In this document: one piece after another, positions 41,119 through 49,463 of the stretch
How positions within the stretch are numbered: the first letter of the stretch is position 1
Layout of the letters: every line of letters starts with the position of its first letter
Assembly (NCBI GenBank): GCA_016191785.1
Contig: JACPVJ010000030.1
Coordinates: 1-55,671, forward strand
DNA length: 55,671 nt
Direction: 5' to 3'
Origin: Myxococcales bacterium
GTDB taxonomy: Bacteria; Myxococcota_A; Polyangia; Polyangiales; Polyangiaceae
The notes under the pieces: model-generated
Told to the model about the DNA's origin: nothing
The model's input: the letters and a program-made list of their open reading frames with translations, nothing else
Databases searched by the model: none
Position numbers and translations under genes: made by a program

Positions 41119-44100
41119 TCAGACTCCCGTCCCAGCGTCGCCCGCGACGGGACTCGACTCCGCGGGTGCGGTCGCAGCGACAGCGGCCGGCTGACGCGAC
41201 CGGGCCAGCAGCAAGTACAGCACGGGGAGCACCAGCAGCGTGAGCAGCGTGGACGACACCAAGCCGCCGATCACCACGGTGGCCAGGGGTCGCTGGACCT
41301 CGGCGCCGAGACCGGTGTTGAACGCCATGGGTACGAAGCCGAGGCTCGCGACGAGCGCGGTCATGAGCACCGGGCGCAGGCGGCGCTCGGCGGCTTGCTC
41401 GACCGCCTCACGCAGTGGCACGCCGCGCTCCTCGAGCTGGCGGATGGTCGACACCAGGACCATGTCTCCCAAGACGGCCACGCCTGACAGCGCGACGAAG
41501 CCCACTCCCGCCGAGATGCTGAAGGGCAGATCCCGGAGCCAGAGCGCCGCGATGCCCCCGACGGCCGCGAAGGGCACCCCGGTGAACACCCTGAGCGCGT
41601 CGAGCACCCGGTGATACGTGAGGTAGAGCAGGCCGAAGATCAGGACGAGCGCGATCGGGACGACGATCAGGAGCCGCTCTTCTGCGCGCTCGAGGTGCTC
41701 GAACTGCCCGCCGTACCGGACGTAATAGCCCGATGGTAGCGGGACCTCGTTCTCGATGGCAGCCCTGGCCTCTTTGACGAAGGTGCCGACGTCGCGTCCT
41801 CGCACGTTCGCCTGCACCACGACGCGCCGCTCCGCCCACTCGCGGTTGATCGTGTTTGGGCCTTCCGCCGTGGTTATCTTCGCGAGCACGGCCAGCGGCA
41901 CTCGGTCGCCATTGGTGGCCGTTACCGGGATTCGGCCCAGGGCCGCGACATCGACCCGGTAGCGATCGTCGATGCGCAGGGTGACCGGAAAGCGGCGGTC
42001 GCCTTCCTGCAGCACACCCACCTCGCGAGTGCCGAGCGCCTCCACGACGTCGAGCACCTCGCGGGCCGCGATGCCATGCCGCGCGATCGCTGCGCGGTCG
42101 ATCTCGACCTGGACCACCGCCTGTCCAGTCAATTGCTCCACCGACACGTCGGCCGCACCCGGGATCTTCTCCAGCACGAGCTCGATCTCGCGGGCCTTGG
42201 CCTTGAGCACCCCGAAGTCGTGCCCGAAGAGCTTCACGCCCAGGTCGCCGCGCACACCGGCGACCATCTCGTTCACGCGCATTTCGATGGGCTGGGTGAA
42301 CGCCACGCGCATCCCCGGGAGCACCGAGAGCTCCTTCTGCATCGCGCGCACCAGCTCGGCCTGCGTGGACCCGCGCTTCCAGCGCTCACGCGCCGTCAGC
42401 GTGACGAAGACGTCCGAGACCTCCAGGCCCATCGGATCGGTGGCCACCTCGGGCGTGCCGGTCCGGGTCCAGACACGCTCGATCTCGTCCGGGAAGGCGG
42501 CGAGCAGCGCTCGCTCGATCTGGGTCCCGTAGCGCGTCGACTCGGCCGCCGAGACACCAGCCAGGCGCACGGTGTTGATCACGATGCTGCCTTCGGAGAG
42601 GCGCGGTACGAACTCGGAGCCCAGGCGCGTCGCCAGGAAGACGGCGCTGCCCAGGGCCAGCGTGGCGGCGCCGAGCACGAGCCAGCGCCAGCTGAGCGCG
42701 AGGCCGAGCACGGGCCGATACACGCGCCTGAGCCCGCGCATCACCAGGCTGTCCGTGTTCCTGGGGTGACGCGGCAAGAACAGACTGGCGAGCACCGGCA
42801 TCAGCGTGACTGACAGCAACATCGAGCCGAGCAGGGCGAAGATCACGGTGAGCGCCATCGGCCGGAACAGCTTCCCTTCGATGCCTTCCAGCGCCAGGAT
42901 CGGCAGGTACACGATCATGATGATGAGCTCGCCGAACAGGGTCGGCTTGCGCACCTCGACGGCGGCATCGCGGACGATCTCGACGCGACTCCGCTCCGAG
43001 CCGTCCTCGGCCAGGCGGCGCGCCGAGTTCTCCACCATGATGACGGAGCTGTCGACGACAAGACCGAAGTCGATGGCTCCGAGGCTCATCAAGCTTCCCG
43101 CGATCCCGGCTCGGAGCATCAGGTCGAAGGCGAAGAGCATCGACAGCGGGATGGCGGCCGCGACGATCAGCCCGGCGCGAAGATTGCCCAGAAACAGGAA
43201 CAGCACGGCGATCACCAGGACCGCGCCCTCGAGCAGGTTCGTGCGCACGGTGCGGAGCACGCGGTCGACCAGGGTCGTCCGACTGTAGACTGGCTCGAGC
43301 TTCACGCCGGGCGGCAAGGTCTTTCGCACCTCGTCCAGTCGGACCTCCAGCCGTCGGGTCACCTCGTGGCTGTTCTCCCCCAGCAGCATGAAGCCGAGAC
43401 CGAGCACCACCTCGCCTGTGCCGTCGGCGGTCACCGCAGCCCGGCGGATCTCTCGCCCTTCGACGACCTTCGCGACGTCGCGCACGCGGATGGGGACGCC
43501 GTCCCGCGCCGCCACCACGATGTCTTCGAGATCCGCGGGCCGGGCGACGACCCCGACACCTTGCACCAGGCTCGACTCCCCTGCCTGGTCCAGGGCTCCA
43601 CCCCCGACGTTCAGGTTGTTGCGCTCGAGCGCGGCCGCCAGCTCGGAGAGCGTGAGGCCTCGCGAGTGCAGCTCGACGGGGTCCACGACCACCTGGATCT
43701 GGCGCTCGTCGCCGCCCCAGCTGTTGACCTCCGCGACGCCGCGAACGGTGCGGAGCTGGGGTTTGACGATGAAGTCCTGGGTCGCGCGGAGCTCGCTCAA
43801 CGAACGGTCCCCGGTGACCAAATAGTGGAACACCTCGCCGAGCCCGGTGGCGACGGGGCCCAGCTCCGGTCGGCTGATGCCAGGGGCCGTCACGACCCCG
43901 CGCAGGCGCTCGCTCACCACTTGGCGCGCCAGCCAGACGTCGGTGCCGTCTTCGAAGATCGCCGTGACCTGGGACAGGCCGAAACGCGTGAGGGAGCGGA
44001 CCTCCACCAGGCCGGGCAAGCCCGAGATGGCCTGCTCGACCGGATAGGTCACCTGACGCTCCAGCTCGAGGGGCGAGAGCGCGGGGGCGACCGTGTTGAC

Positions 44101-44244
44101 CTGCACCTGGACCGGCGTGGTGTCCGGGAATGCGTCGATCGGCAGGCGGCGGAGCGCGAGCAGGCCGGCGACGACCAGCGCCGCCGTGGCCAGGAGCACG
44201 CCGAGGCGATGCCGGAGCGACAGCTCGATGACGCGGCTCAGCAT
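41119..44244 (-). CDS. czcA: CzcA-like heavy-metal RND efflux pump
   Basis: 1041 residues, full-length inner-membrane RND transporter. TM4 has the signature AIDFGLVVDSSVIMVEN, with the acidic relay residues of the CzcA group (DFG-x3-D-x6-EN), which is associated with divalent Zn/Co/Cd export. The CusA-specific methionine path is not visible: the position corresponding to LLYMP reads IVINTVR. The N-terminus (RRLPIDAFPDTTPVQVQVNT) and the FTGVPFAAVGG and VFVTLTARERW segments are typical. It lies 2 nt after the fusion protein gene. I infer divalent metal efflux with the partners CzcB-like and CzcC-like. Confidence 0.92.
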   Translation of the reverse strand: MLSRVIELSLRHRLGVLLATAALVVAGLLALRRLPIDAFPDTTPVQVQVNTVAPALSPLELERQVTYPVEQAISGLPGLVEVRSLTRFGLSQVTAIFEDGTDVWLARQVVSERLRGVVTAPGISRPELGPVATGLGEVFHYLVTGDRSLSELRATQDFIVKPQLRTVRGVAEVNSWGGDERQIQVVVDPVELHSRGLTLSELAAALERNNLNVGGGALDQAGESSLVQGVGVVARPADLEDIVVAARDGVPIRVRDVAKVVEGREIRRAAVTADGTGEVVLGLGFMLLGENSHEVTRRLEVRLDEVRKTLPPGVKLEPVYSRTTLVDRVLRTVRTNLLEGAVLVIAVLFLFLGNLRAGLIVAAAIPLSMLFAFDLMLRAGIAGSLMSLGAIDFGLVVDSSVIMVENSARRLAEDGSERSRVEIVRDAAVEVRKPTLFGELIIMIVYLPILALEGIEGKLFRPMALTVIFALLGSMLLSVTLMPVLASLFLPRHPRNTDSLVMRGLRRVYRPVLGLALSWRWLVLGAATLALGSAVFLATRLGSEFVPRLSEGSIVINTVRLAGVSAAESTRYGTQIERALLAAFPDEIERVWTRTGTPEVATDPMGLEVSDVFVTLTARERWKRGSTQAELVRAMQKELSVLPGMRVAFTQPIEMRVNEMVAGVRGDLGVKLFGHDFGVLKAKAREIELVLEKIPGAADVSVEQLTGQAVVQVEIDRAAIARHGIAAREVLDVVEALGTREVGVLQEGDRRFPVTLRIDDRYRVDVAALGRIPVTATNGDRVPLAVLAKITTAEGPNTINREWAERRVVVQANVRGRDVGTFVKEARAAIENEVPLPSGYYVRYGGQFEHLERAEERLLIVVPIALVLIFGLLYLTYHRVLDALRVFTGVPFAAVGGIAALWLRDLPFSISAGVGFVALSGVAVLGDMVLVSTIRQLEERGVPLREAVEQAAERRLRPVLMTALVASLGFVPMAFNTGLGAEVQRPLATVVIGGLVSSTLLTLLVLPVLYLLLARSRQPAAVAATAPAESSPVAGDAGTGV

Positions 44245-44246
44245 CC

Positions 44247-45617
44247 TCAGTCGACCTCGCAGCAGCCGGCGCCAATGCTGTCCTTCAGGGTCTCGGTCTT
44301 GAGCAGGAAGGCACCGGTGGTCACGACCTCCTCACCCGCTCTCACGCCCTTCACGATCTCGACGTAATCGGTGTCGGACGCACCGGTCTGGACTCGCCGA
44401 GTCTCGTATTCGGCGTCGGCGATGCGCACGAACACCAGCGCCACGCCCTTCACACGCTGGAGCGCTGCCAGGGGCACGGCGACCCCGGTGCCCGACTCAC
44501 CCGCTGCGATGCGCGCCCTACCGTACATGTTCGCGCGCAGCGAGCCGTCCGGGTTCGGCAGCGAGACCCGCACGCGGGCCGTGCGCGTGTGCGGGTCCAC
44601 GGCGGGCGCGACGTGGGCGATGGTCGCGGTGATCTCGCGGTCGCGAAGGCCATCGAAGGTCAGCGTGACCCCCTGCCCGACGGCGACGCCGGAGAGGTCG
44701 TTCTCGAGGACTTCGACGTCGGCCCACATCGAGCTCGTGTCGACGATCTCGAGCAGCACCTCGCCGGCGCTCACGAGCTTGCCGAGGGTCACCTTGCGTT
44801 CGGTGACGACTCCGGCGAGCGGTGCGCTGAGCGTGTAGCTGCCCCCACCCCCGCCGCCCGCGCCCAGCGAAGACAGCGACGCTGCCAGGGCGGCGTGCTC
44901 CGACTTGGCCAGGTCGAGCTCCTGCTGGGCGGACGAGACGCTCTTCTGCGCCGCGATGCCTTCGCTCAGCAGCTGCTTCTGTCGCGTCAGGTTCTCCTCG
45001 GCGAGCTTCACCCGCGATTTCGTGCCAGCGAGGCGCGCTCGATCCGCGCCGACATCCGGGCTGTCGATGACGACCAGCGCCTGCCGATTCTTCACCCGTG
45101 CGCCGACGTCCACCTTCAGCGTTCGAACCACTCCAGGCGAGCGCGCGTTGACCTGTGCCTGCTTGGTGGCGTCGTAGACGAGCTTGGCCGGCGCGGTGAT
45201 CGCCGAGGCGTTCGGCCGCGGGCTCGCCTTGACGGTCTCGATGCCGGCGAGCTTCGCCACGTCCTTGCGCTTGAAGCGGATCTTGGTGCCGTCGGCGGGA
45301 GCCGCGTCCCGCGCGACCTCGGCCATGGGTTTGCCCCCTCGCTCCGGGTGACAGATCGGGCAAAAAGACTCGGGGAACGCGTGGTCGGTGCACCAGTCTC
45401 CCTTGGCCTGGAACACGGGAACGAGCTTCGGGTTGCACTTGGTGCAGACGGCCTCGAGCACGCCATGCTCCTTGCACATCGCACCCTCCACCGGGGCAGC
45501 AGCGCCGCGCGCGGAGCGGGTCTCGCCGTCGCCGGCGTCCGGCTTCGAACGACAGGCGCTCGCCACGGCCAGAGCCGCGAGCACGCCCGCGAGCCCTGGA
45601 CGCATCGCCGCCCTCAT
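44247..45617 (-). CDS. czcB: CzcB-like membrane fusion protein with tandem Cys/His N-domain
   Basis: 456 residues. Lipoprotein signal (lipobox ASAC, about residue 22). Residues 45-92 hold two C-x2-H-x6-C-x2-C units: Cys48/His51/Cys58/Cys61 and Cys76/His79/Cys86/Cys89, sharing the spacing of the small lipoprotein encoded upstream. The adaptor body follows: APAKLVYDATKQAQVNARSPGVV, a coiled-coil hairpin (about 190-255), GVVTERKVTLGKLVSAGEVLLEI, and TFDGLRDREITATIAHVAPAVDP. It ends with CCEVD, two more Cys. It links the RND pump to the outer-membrane channel. The ATG at 45617 overlaps the stop of the upstream gene by 4 nt, which fixes the start. Confidence 0.9.
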   Translation of the reverse strand: MRAAMRPGLAGVLAALAVASACRSKPDAGDGETRSARGAAAPVEGAMCKEHGVLEAVCTKCNPKLVPVFQAKGDWCTDHAFPESFCPICHPERGGKPMAEVARDAAPADGTKIRFKRKDVAKLAGIETVKASPRPNASAITAPAKLVYDATKQAQVNARSPGVVRTLKVDVGARVKNRQALVVIDSPDVGADRARLAGTKSRVKLAEENLTRQKQLLSEGIAAQKSVSSAQQELDLAKSEHAALAASLSSLGAGGGGGGSYTLSAPLAGVVTERKVTLGKLVSAGEVLLEIVDTSSMWADVEVLENDLSGVAVGQGVTLTFDGLRDREITATIAHVAPAVDPHTRTARVRVSLPNPDGSLRANMYGRARIAAGESGTGVAVPLAALQRVKGVALVFVRIADAEYETRRVQTGASDTDYVEIVKGVRAGEEVVTTGAFLLKTETLKDSIGAGCCEVD

Positions 45618-45931
45618 TGGCCGCCGCCCGCTTTGGGCGGGCGCACGATCTTCAGACCGGGGTTGCACTTCTTGCACTGCGACTCCGGCAGGCCGTGCTC
45701 CTTGCACCAGTCGCCGGTCGCCTTGAAGGCGGCCGAGAGCGACGCGTTGCACTGAGTGCACTGCGACTCCGGGACTTCGTGCTCGCCACACCAGTCGTCG
45801 TACGACCCAGGTTTGACCTCGGCCGACGCGTGCTTCCCGCTCGGCTCGGGCGCCGCGGTCCCCGTGGGTTCTTTCTTCGAGCAAGCGAGCGCCAGGCTCG
45901 CGCAGATGATCAGACACGACACGTGCTTCAT
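45614..45931 (-). CDS. Small lipoprotein with tandem C-x2-H-x6-C-x2-C metal-binding units
   Basis: 105 residues. Lipoprotein signal MKHVSCLIICASLALAC. The mature part has two near-identical units, WCGEHEVPESQCTQCN and WCKEHGLPESQCKKCN, with Cys48/His51/Cys58/Cys61 and Cys76/His79/Cys86/Cys89. The same eight residues occur at the same positions in the fusion protein encoded directly downstream, so this is a free-standing version of that domain. It probably binds a soft or borderline metal and delivers it to the pump, as CusF does for CusB, but with another fold. AGGAGG lies 7 nt upstream of the ATG. The stop overlaps the start of the next gene. Confidence 0.85.
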   Translation of the reverse strand: MKHVSCLIICASLALACSKKEPTGTAAPEPSGKHASAEVKPGSYDDWCGEHEVPESQCTQCNASLSAAFKATGDWCKEHGLPESQCKKCNPGLKIVRPPKAGGGQ

Positions 45932-46021
45932 GGAAAATCCTCCTTTGGGCGCGACGGCGCCAAGAGATGGCGCTTCCGCCAGCGGAGCGCTCTCGAACGA
46001 CTCGAAACGGTGAGCTGGACC

Positions 46022-46390
46022 TCAGCTCGTCGACTTCGGGACGTGGAGGATCTCGAACCCGATGCCGTCTGCGGCGCGGCCGTCGCCGCGCAGTGCCGCT
46101 GCGATGGAAGCGAGCCCCGGCGGGGCCACTGCGCCGTGGTGCTCGGGAGCGATCGCGCGGGGGAGCCCCGGCATGCAGCAGGCGCGACAGTCGAGTGGGC
46201 AGTCACAGTCCCCCTCGCGCTCGCTGCCGCTCTCGTCCGCGCAGTCCTGACAGGTGTCCTTGCACAGCTCCAGAGCGGCGGCCGGCACCCCGGTGCTCGT
46301 CACCAACACCGCTAGCGCGACGACCCATCGGATCAAGCGCTGCACGGCGGCCAGCTTGCGGGGCCTGGAGGACATGCGCCGAAAGAGCAT
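46022..46390 (-). CDS. Small exported Cys-rich protein at the head of the czc-like operon
   Basis: About 122 residues from the ATG at 46390 (MLFRRMSSRPRK); ATG 46375 and GTG 46435 are also possible. A basic n-region and a hydrophobic helix (LIRWVVALAVLVTSTGVPAAA) form a signal peptide or anchor. The mature part has a Cys cluster (LCKDTCQDCADESG, GDCDCPLDCRACC) suited to metal binding, then a Pro/Ala/His segment. I do not recognise the family. It lies 90 nt upstream of the small lipoprotein gene in the leftward efflux operon, and its 5' side faces the operator at 46445-46466 shared with the BlaI-type repressor gene. I infer a periplasmic metal-binding accessory. Confidence 0.7.
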   Translation of the reverse strand: MLFRRMSSRPRKLAAVQRLIRWVVALAVLVTSTGVPAAALELCKDTCQDCADESGSEREGDCDCPLDCRACCMPGLPRAIAPEHHGAVAPPGLASIAAALRGDGRAADGIGFEILHVPKSTS

Positions 46391-46444
46391 AGCCCAGGGC
46401 CGGGAGCCGAGCGAACAGGCACTTTTTTGCTCCACCTCGACACA

Positions 46445-46466
46445 CTACTACGCCCCGTAGTATTTG
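46445..46466. promoter_or_regulatory. BlaI-type operator 1 (divergent promoter region)
   Basis: On the minus strand this reads CAAATACTAC-N5-GTAGTAG, containing the perfect dyad TACTAC-N5-GTAGTA (46446-46462). The same 17 defined bases occur at 47884-47905. On the plus strand the dyad lies between a TCGACA (46437-46442) and a TAGTAT (46458-46463), so a bound repressor would cover the promoter of the blaI-type gene and of the leftward metal operon. MecI/BlaI/CopY proteins bind related TAC-N-GTA dyads. Confidence 0.75.
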
Positions 46467-46472
46467 TGGACG

Positions 46473-46871
46473 ATGTCGATCGCGGCAGCCCCGCCGCTGG
46501 GGGAGCTCGAGACCGCCGTCCTGGACGTGCTCTGGAGCAGCTCGTCCGCGCTGTCCGTGCGCGCGGTGCTCGCGCGCGTGCGCCGCAGGCCGGCGCTCGC
46601 GTACACGACAGTACTGACGGTGCTCGACCGCCTCCACGGCAAGGGAGTCGTGGTCCGAGAGAAAGAAGGCAAGGCCTATCACTACTCCCCGCGCGTGACC
46701 CGCGAGGAGTGGTTCGGTGAGCGTGCGGCCCGCGCGCTGGCGGGCGCTGCGCCGGGGCACGACGACGCCGTGCTGGTCGCCTTCCTCGACTCGACCGAGC
46801 GCGTGGACCCGCACCTCTTGGACAAGCTCTCGGCGCTGATCGCCGCCCGGCGCAAGGGGAAGCCCCGGTGA
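46473..46871 (+). CDS. BlaI/MecI/CopY-family transcriptional repressor
   Basis: 132 residues, usual family length. The N-terminal winged helix (about 8-80) has ELETAVLDVLWSSSSALSVRAV, ALAYTTVLTVLDRLHGKGVV and REKEGKAYHYSP; the C-terminal helical part mediates dimerisation. There is no Cys at all, so it cannot sense copper directly through a CxC motif as CopY does. Release must come from another protein, presumably the M56 protease encoded next with a 4-nt overlap. The ATG at 46473 is used; the TTG at 46464 overlaps the operator. The gene starts only 7 nt after the operator dyad, so it is very likely self-repressed. It also faces the leftward czc-like operon. Confidence 0.92.
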   Translation: MSIAAAPPLGELETAVLDVLWSSSSALSVRAVLARVRRRPALAYTTVLTVLDRLHGKGVVVREKEGKAYHYSPRVTREEWFGERAARALAGAAPGHDDAVLVAFLDSTERVDPHLLDKLSALIAARRKGKPR

Positions 46872-47842
46872 CGGCGGTGGTCGCCTCGAGTGCGGCGGTG
46901 TTCGTGGTCCTGACCTTGGTGGTGGGGCTGCTCGTCGCCGCTCTGTCCCGGGTCGTGCCCGAGCGGGCCTGGGCCCGCCCCTCCACGCCCTGGGCGCTCT
47001 CGATCTTGCTGCCGCTCGTCGTGGCGCTCGCCGGCAGCCTGGCGCTGTTCCTCCCGACCCCGTTCTCGGCCTGCCACTGCGCCGCCCACGATCACCACCC
47101 TCACCTCTGCTTCGCACACCCGTCCTTGGCCGAGCCGTTGCTCGTCCCCGCTTCGGTGCTCGTCGGGCTGTGGCTGCTGAGCATCGCGCCCGGCGCCGTT
47201 CGTCTCTCGCTCGCCCTGGTGCGCTCCGCGCGCCGGATCCGGGCGGTGCGTCGGCTCGCACCGGTGCGGGTCGACCAGACCGAGGTGCGCTTCGTGGACT
47301 CGGGGGTCCCCACGGCGTTCACGGCCGGCGTGCGCGCCCCGATCATCGTCCTCGACCGCGCAATGTGGGCCGCGCTCGGCGAGCGCGACCGCGAGGTCGT
47401 CCTTTACCACGAGCGCGGACACGTCCACCGCGCAGACCCACTCACCTCGCTGGTACTGCGTGCCAGCCTGGTGCTGCAGCCCTGGCTGCCAAGGTCTCTC
47501 TTCGAACGCTGGCAACACGCGGCAGAGCTCGACTGCGACCGTCACGCCGCCGAGCACGTCGGCGATCCCTCCGCTGTGGCCGCAGCGCTGGTGAGCGTCG
47601 GCCGGCTTCGCAGCGCAATGCCCTTCGCCGACGAGGCGCTCTCGGGCGTGTTCGGCGCGGACGGCCTCGAAGCCCGAGTCACGGCCCTGCTCGACGACCA
47701 GCCCGCGCCCGGCGGCTCGCGCCGGAACGACGTGATCGCGATCCTGATCCCGCTCCTCGGCGTGCTGGCGTTGGTGACCGTGTGGCCGGGCGACGTGCTG
47801 CACCACGCCGTGGAGACCGTGATCGGCTTCTTGCACCACTGA
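46868..47842 (+). CDS. BlaR1/M56-type membrane protease with Cys/His-rich loop (putative metal sensor)
   Basis: 324 residues. TM helices at about 3-27, 42-63 and 90-110 and a last one at about 284-303. The M56 zinc protease site is intact: HERGH (181-185) and the third ligand in AAELDCD (Glu220). In BlaR1 the outside C-terminal domain binds beta-lactam; here only about 18 residues follow the last TM helix. The short outside loop between TM2 and TM3 is packed with ligands: Cys69, His70, Cys71, His74, His76, His77, His79, Cys81, His84. I infer that metal binding there triggers cleavage of the BlaI-type repressor. The start overlaps the repressor stop by 4 nt. The gene is followed by an efflux operon carrying the second operator. 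Confidence 0.85.
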   Translation: MTAVVASSAAVFVVLTLVVGLLVAALSRVVPERAWARPSTPWALSILLPLVVALAGSLALFLPTPFSACHCAAHDHHPHLCFAHPSLAEPLLVPASVLVGLWLLSIAPGAVRLSLALVRSARRIRAVRRLAPVRVDQTEVRFVDSGVPTAFTAGVRAPIIVLDRAMWAALGERDREVVLYHERGHVHRADPLTSLVLRASLVLQPWLPRSLFERWQHAAELDCDRHAAEHVGDPSAVAAALVSVGRLRSAMPFADEALSGVFGADGLEARVTALLDDQPAPGGSRRNDVIAILIPLLGVLALVTVWPGDVLHHAVETVIGFLHH

Positions 47843-47876
47843 GCACCCCTTCGCCCGAGCACGAGCCCCGACTGCC

Positions 47877-49433
47877 ATGCATTCAAATACTACCCGTCGT
47901 AGTAGCTCCTTCCGGAGCCTCGCGCTGGCACTGCTCGCGCTCGTCGCGACTGTCTCGTGCGGGCGTGACGCCACCCACGACGGGCACTCCCACGGAAAAG
48001 AGAGCACCGAGCCCGAGCCCGTCTCGATCACCAAGTGGACCGAGAAGCACGAGCTGTTCGTCGAGTTCCCGCCGCCCGTCGCGGGCAAGACGGTCGAGTA
48101 CCACGCGCACGTGACCGCGCTCGAGGGCTTCCGGGCCCTGACCGCGGGCCGATTTCGCGTTCGCTGGAAGACGCCCTCTGGCGTCGCCGCCGAGACCCAG
48201 ATCGACGGCGTGAAGCGCGCCGGGATCTTCACCCCCTCGGGCCCAGCGCCGAGTCCGGGCAGCTACGAGCTCGAGATGAGCGTCGAGCACGACGGCGCGA
48301 CCGACGTCTTCGACTGCGGACCGATCGTCATCGGGGACGCAGCGAAAGCTCCAGCCGAAGAGGCGCCGAGCGCAGCCATCACCTTTCTGAAGGAGTCGCA
48401 GTGGAAGATCCCCTTCGGCACCGACTGGGCGACGGAGCGCTCGCTCGCGAAAGAGGTCGAGCTCCCCGCGACGGTGGAGCCCGCGGGGACCGACCAGCTG
48501 GTGATCGGCTCGCCCACGGGGGGCCGCTTCTTCCACAACCCGAAGCTCGCGCTGGCCGAGGGCAGCCGCATCCGCAAGGGCGACGTGGTCGGCTCCATCG
48601 CGCCGACGGTGGCTGGCGAGGACTACAGCCGGTTACAGCTCGCGGTGGACGAGGCGCGCATCTCGAAAGACCAGGTCGAGCGCGAGATCAAGCGAGTCGA
48701 GCCCATGGTCAAAGAAGGGCTCTTGCCGGAGAAGCGCTTGACCGAGCTCCGGAACGAACGCGACACGCTGAGCGCTCGCCTCTCCGCGGCCAAGGGGCGC
48801 ATCGGCCGGGTGCTGGCGCCGGGCGGCACCGGAGGCCTGCCGATTCGTTCGAGCATCGAGGGGATCGTGTCGCAGGTGCTGGTCCCGAACGGCGAGCCCG
48901 TGGACGCGGGAGCCGCGCTGGTGCGCATCGGCGGCACGAGCAGCGTGTGGGTCAGGACTCGCTTCGTGGCGCGGCCCGCCGCAGCGTTCACCGGCGCCGC
49001 GCCCGCGGCGGTGCGCTTGCCCAGCGGGGCGCGCATCGACGTCGGCAGCGCCGGGGCCCGCCTGCTCTCGGCCGCGCCGGTGATCGACCCCACCTCTCGC
49101 ATCGCCACCTGGGTCCTCGAGGTGCCGCCGCAGGCCGGCGAGAGGCCGCTGCAGCCCGGGATGCAGGTCGTGCTCCTGCTTCGCGTCGGAGCGCCCCGAA
49201 CGGTCCTGTCGGTGCCGAAGAGCGCCGTGGTCGAGATCAACACGCGACCCTTCGTGTTCGTGCAGGTGGACGGAGAGCACTTCGAGAAGCGCAACGTGAC
49301 GCTGGGAGACTCCGACGGCGGTTTCGTCGAGCTGACCTCGGGCATCGCGAAGGGTGAGCGCATCGTCACCACGGGCGGCTTCGACGTTCACCTGGGCTCG
49401 CTGATGGGCAGCGTCGAGTCGCATCGGCACTAG
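47877..49433 (+). CDS. Membrane fusion protein of a heavy-metal RND system
   Basis: 518 residues. Exported lipoprotein: MHSNTTRRSSSF, hydrophobic core, lipobox TVSC (about 28), then HDGHSHG, a His cluster. Residues about 50-160 form an extra N-terminal beta domain (KHELFVEFPPPVAGKTVEYHAHV, VRWKTPSGVAAETQIDG), as in some CzcB-like adaptors. The adaptor body follows: WATERSLAKEVELPATVEPAG, coiled coil (about 250-300), SSIEGIVSQVLVPNGEPVDAGA, LQPGMQVVLLLRVG, and it ends SVESHRH. It links to the RND pump at 49464 (30-nt gap). The second BlaI-type operator (47884-47905) lies over codons 3-10, so repression here may act at or just after the transcription start. No outer-membrane channel gene follows; it may share CzcC. 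Confidence 0.9.
   Translation: MHSNTTRRSSSFRSLALALLALVATVSCGRDATHDGHSHGKESTEPEPVSITKWTEKHELFVEFPPPVAGKTVEYHAHVTALEGFRALTAGRFRVRWKTPSGVAAETQIDGVKRAGIFTPSGPAPSPGSYELEMSVEHDGATDVFDCGPIVIGDAAKAPAEEAPSAAITFLKESQWKIPFGTDWATERSLAKEVELPATVEPAGTDQLVIGSPTGGRFFHNPKLALAEGSRIRKGDVVGSIAPTVAGEDYSRLQLAVDEARISKDQVEREIKRVEPMVKEGLLPEKRLTELRNERDTLSARLSAAKGRIGRVLAPGGTGGLPIRSSIEGIVSQVLVPNGEPVDAGAALVRIGGTSSVWVRTRFVARPAAAFTGAAPAAVRLPSGARIDVGSAGARLLSAAPVIDPTSRIATWVLEVPPQAGERPLQPGMQVVLLLRVGAPRTVLSVPKSAVVEINTRPFVFVQVDGEHFEKRNVTLGDSDGGFVELTSGIAKGERIVTTGGFDVHLGSLMGSVESHRH
47884..47905. promoter_or_regulatory. BlaI-type operator 2 (overlapping the first codons)
   Basis: CAAATACTAC-CCGTC-GTAGTAG reads in the plus direction and shares all 17 defined bases with operator 1; the dyad TACTAC-N5-GTAGTA spans 47888-47904. 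It lies inside the start of the fusion protein gene, from 7 nt after the A of the ATG. The position suggests a roadblock or promoter overlap, with a very short leader. Confidence 0.75.
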
Positions 49434-49463
49434 GCGCGACCTGGGCAGCTTCGCAAGGAAACC

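Noticed and set aside
42386..44275. A 629-codon minus-strand open frame inside the czcA-like gene
   Set aside because: Shifted frame of the pump gene, Arg/Gly/Pro-rich, no recognisable domain.
46868..47842. Beta-lactam sensing by the M56 protein
   Set aside because: There is no penicillin-binding domain after the last TM helix and no beta-lactamase gene nearby, whereas metal efflux genes flank it on both sides.
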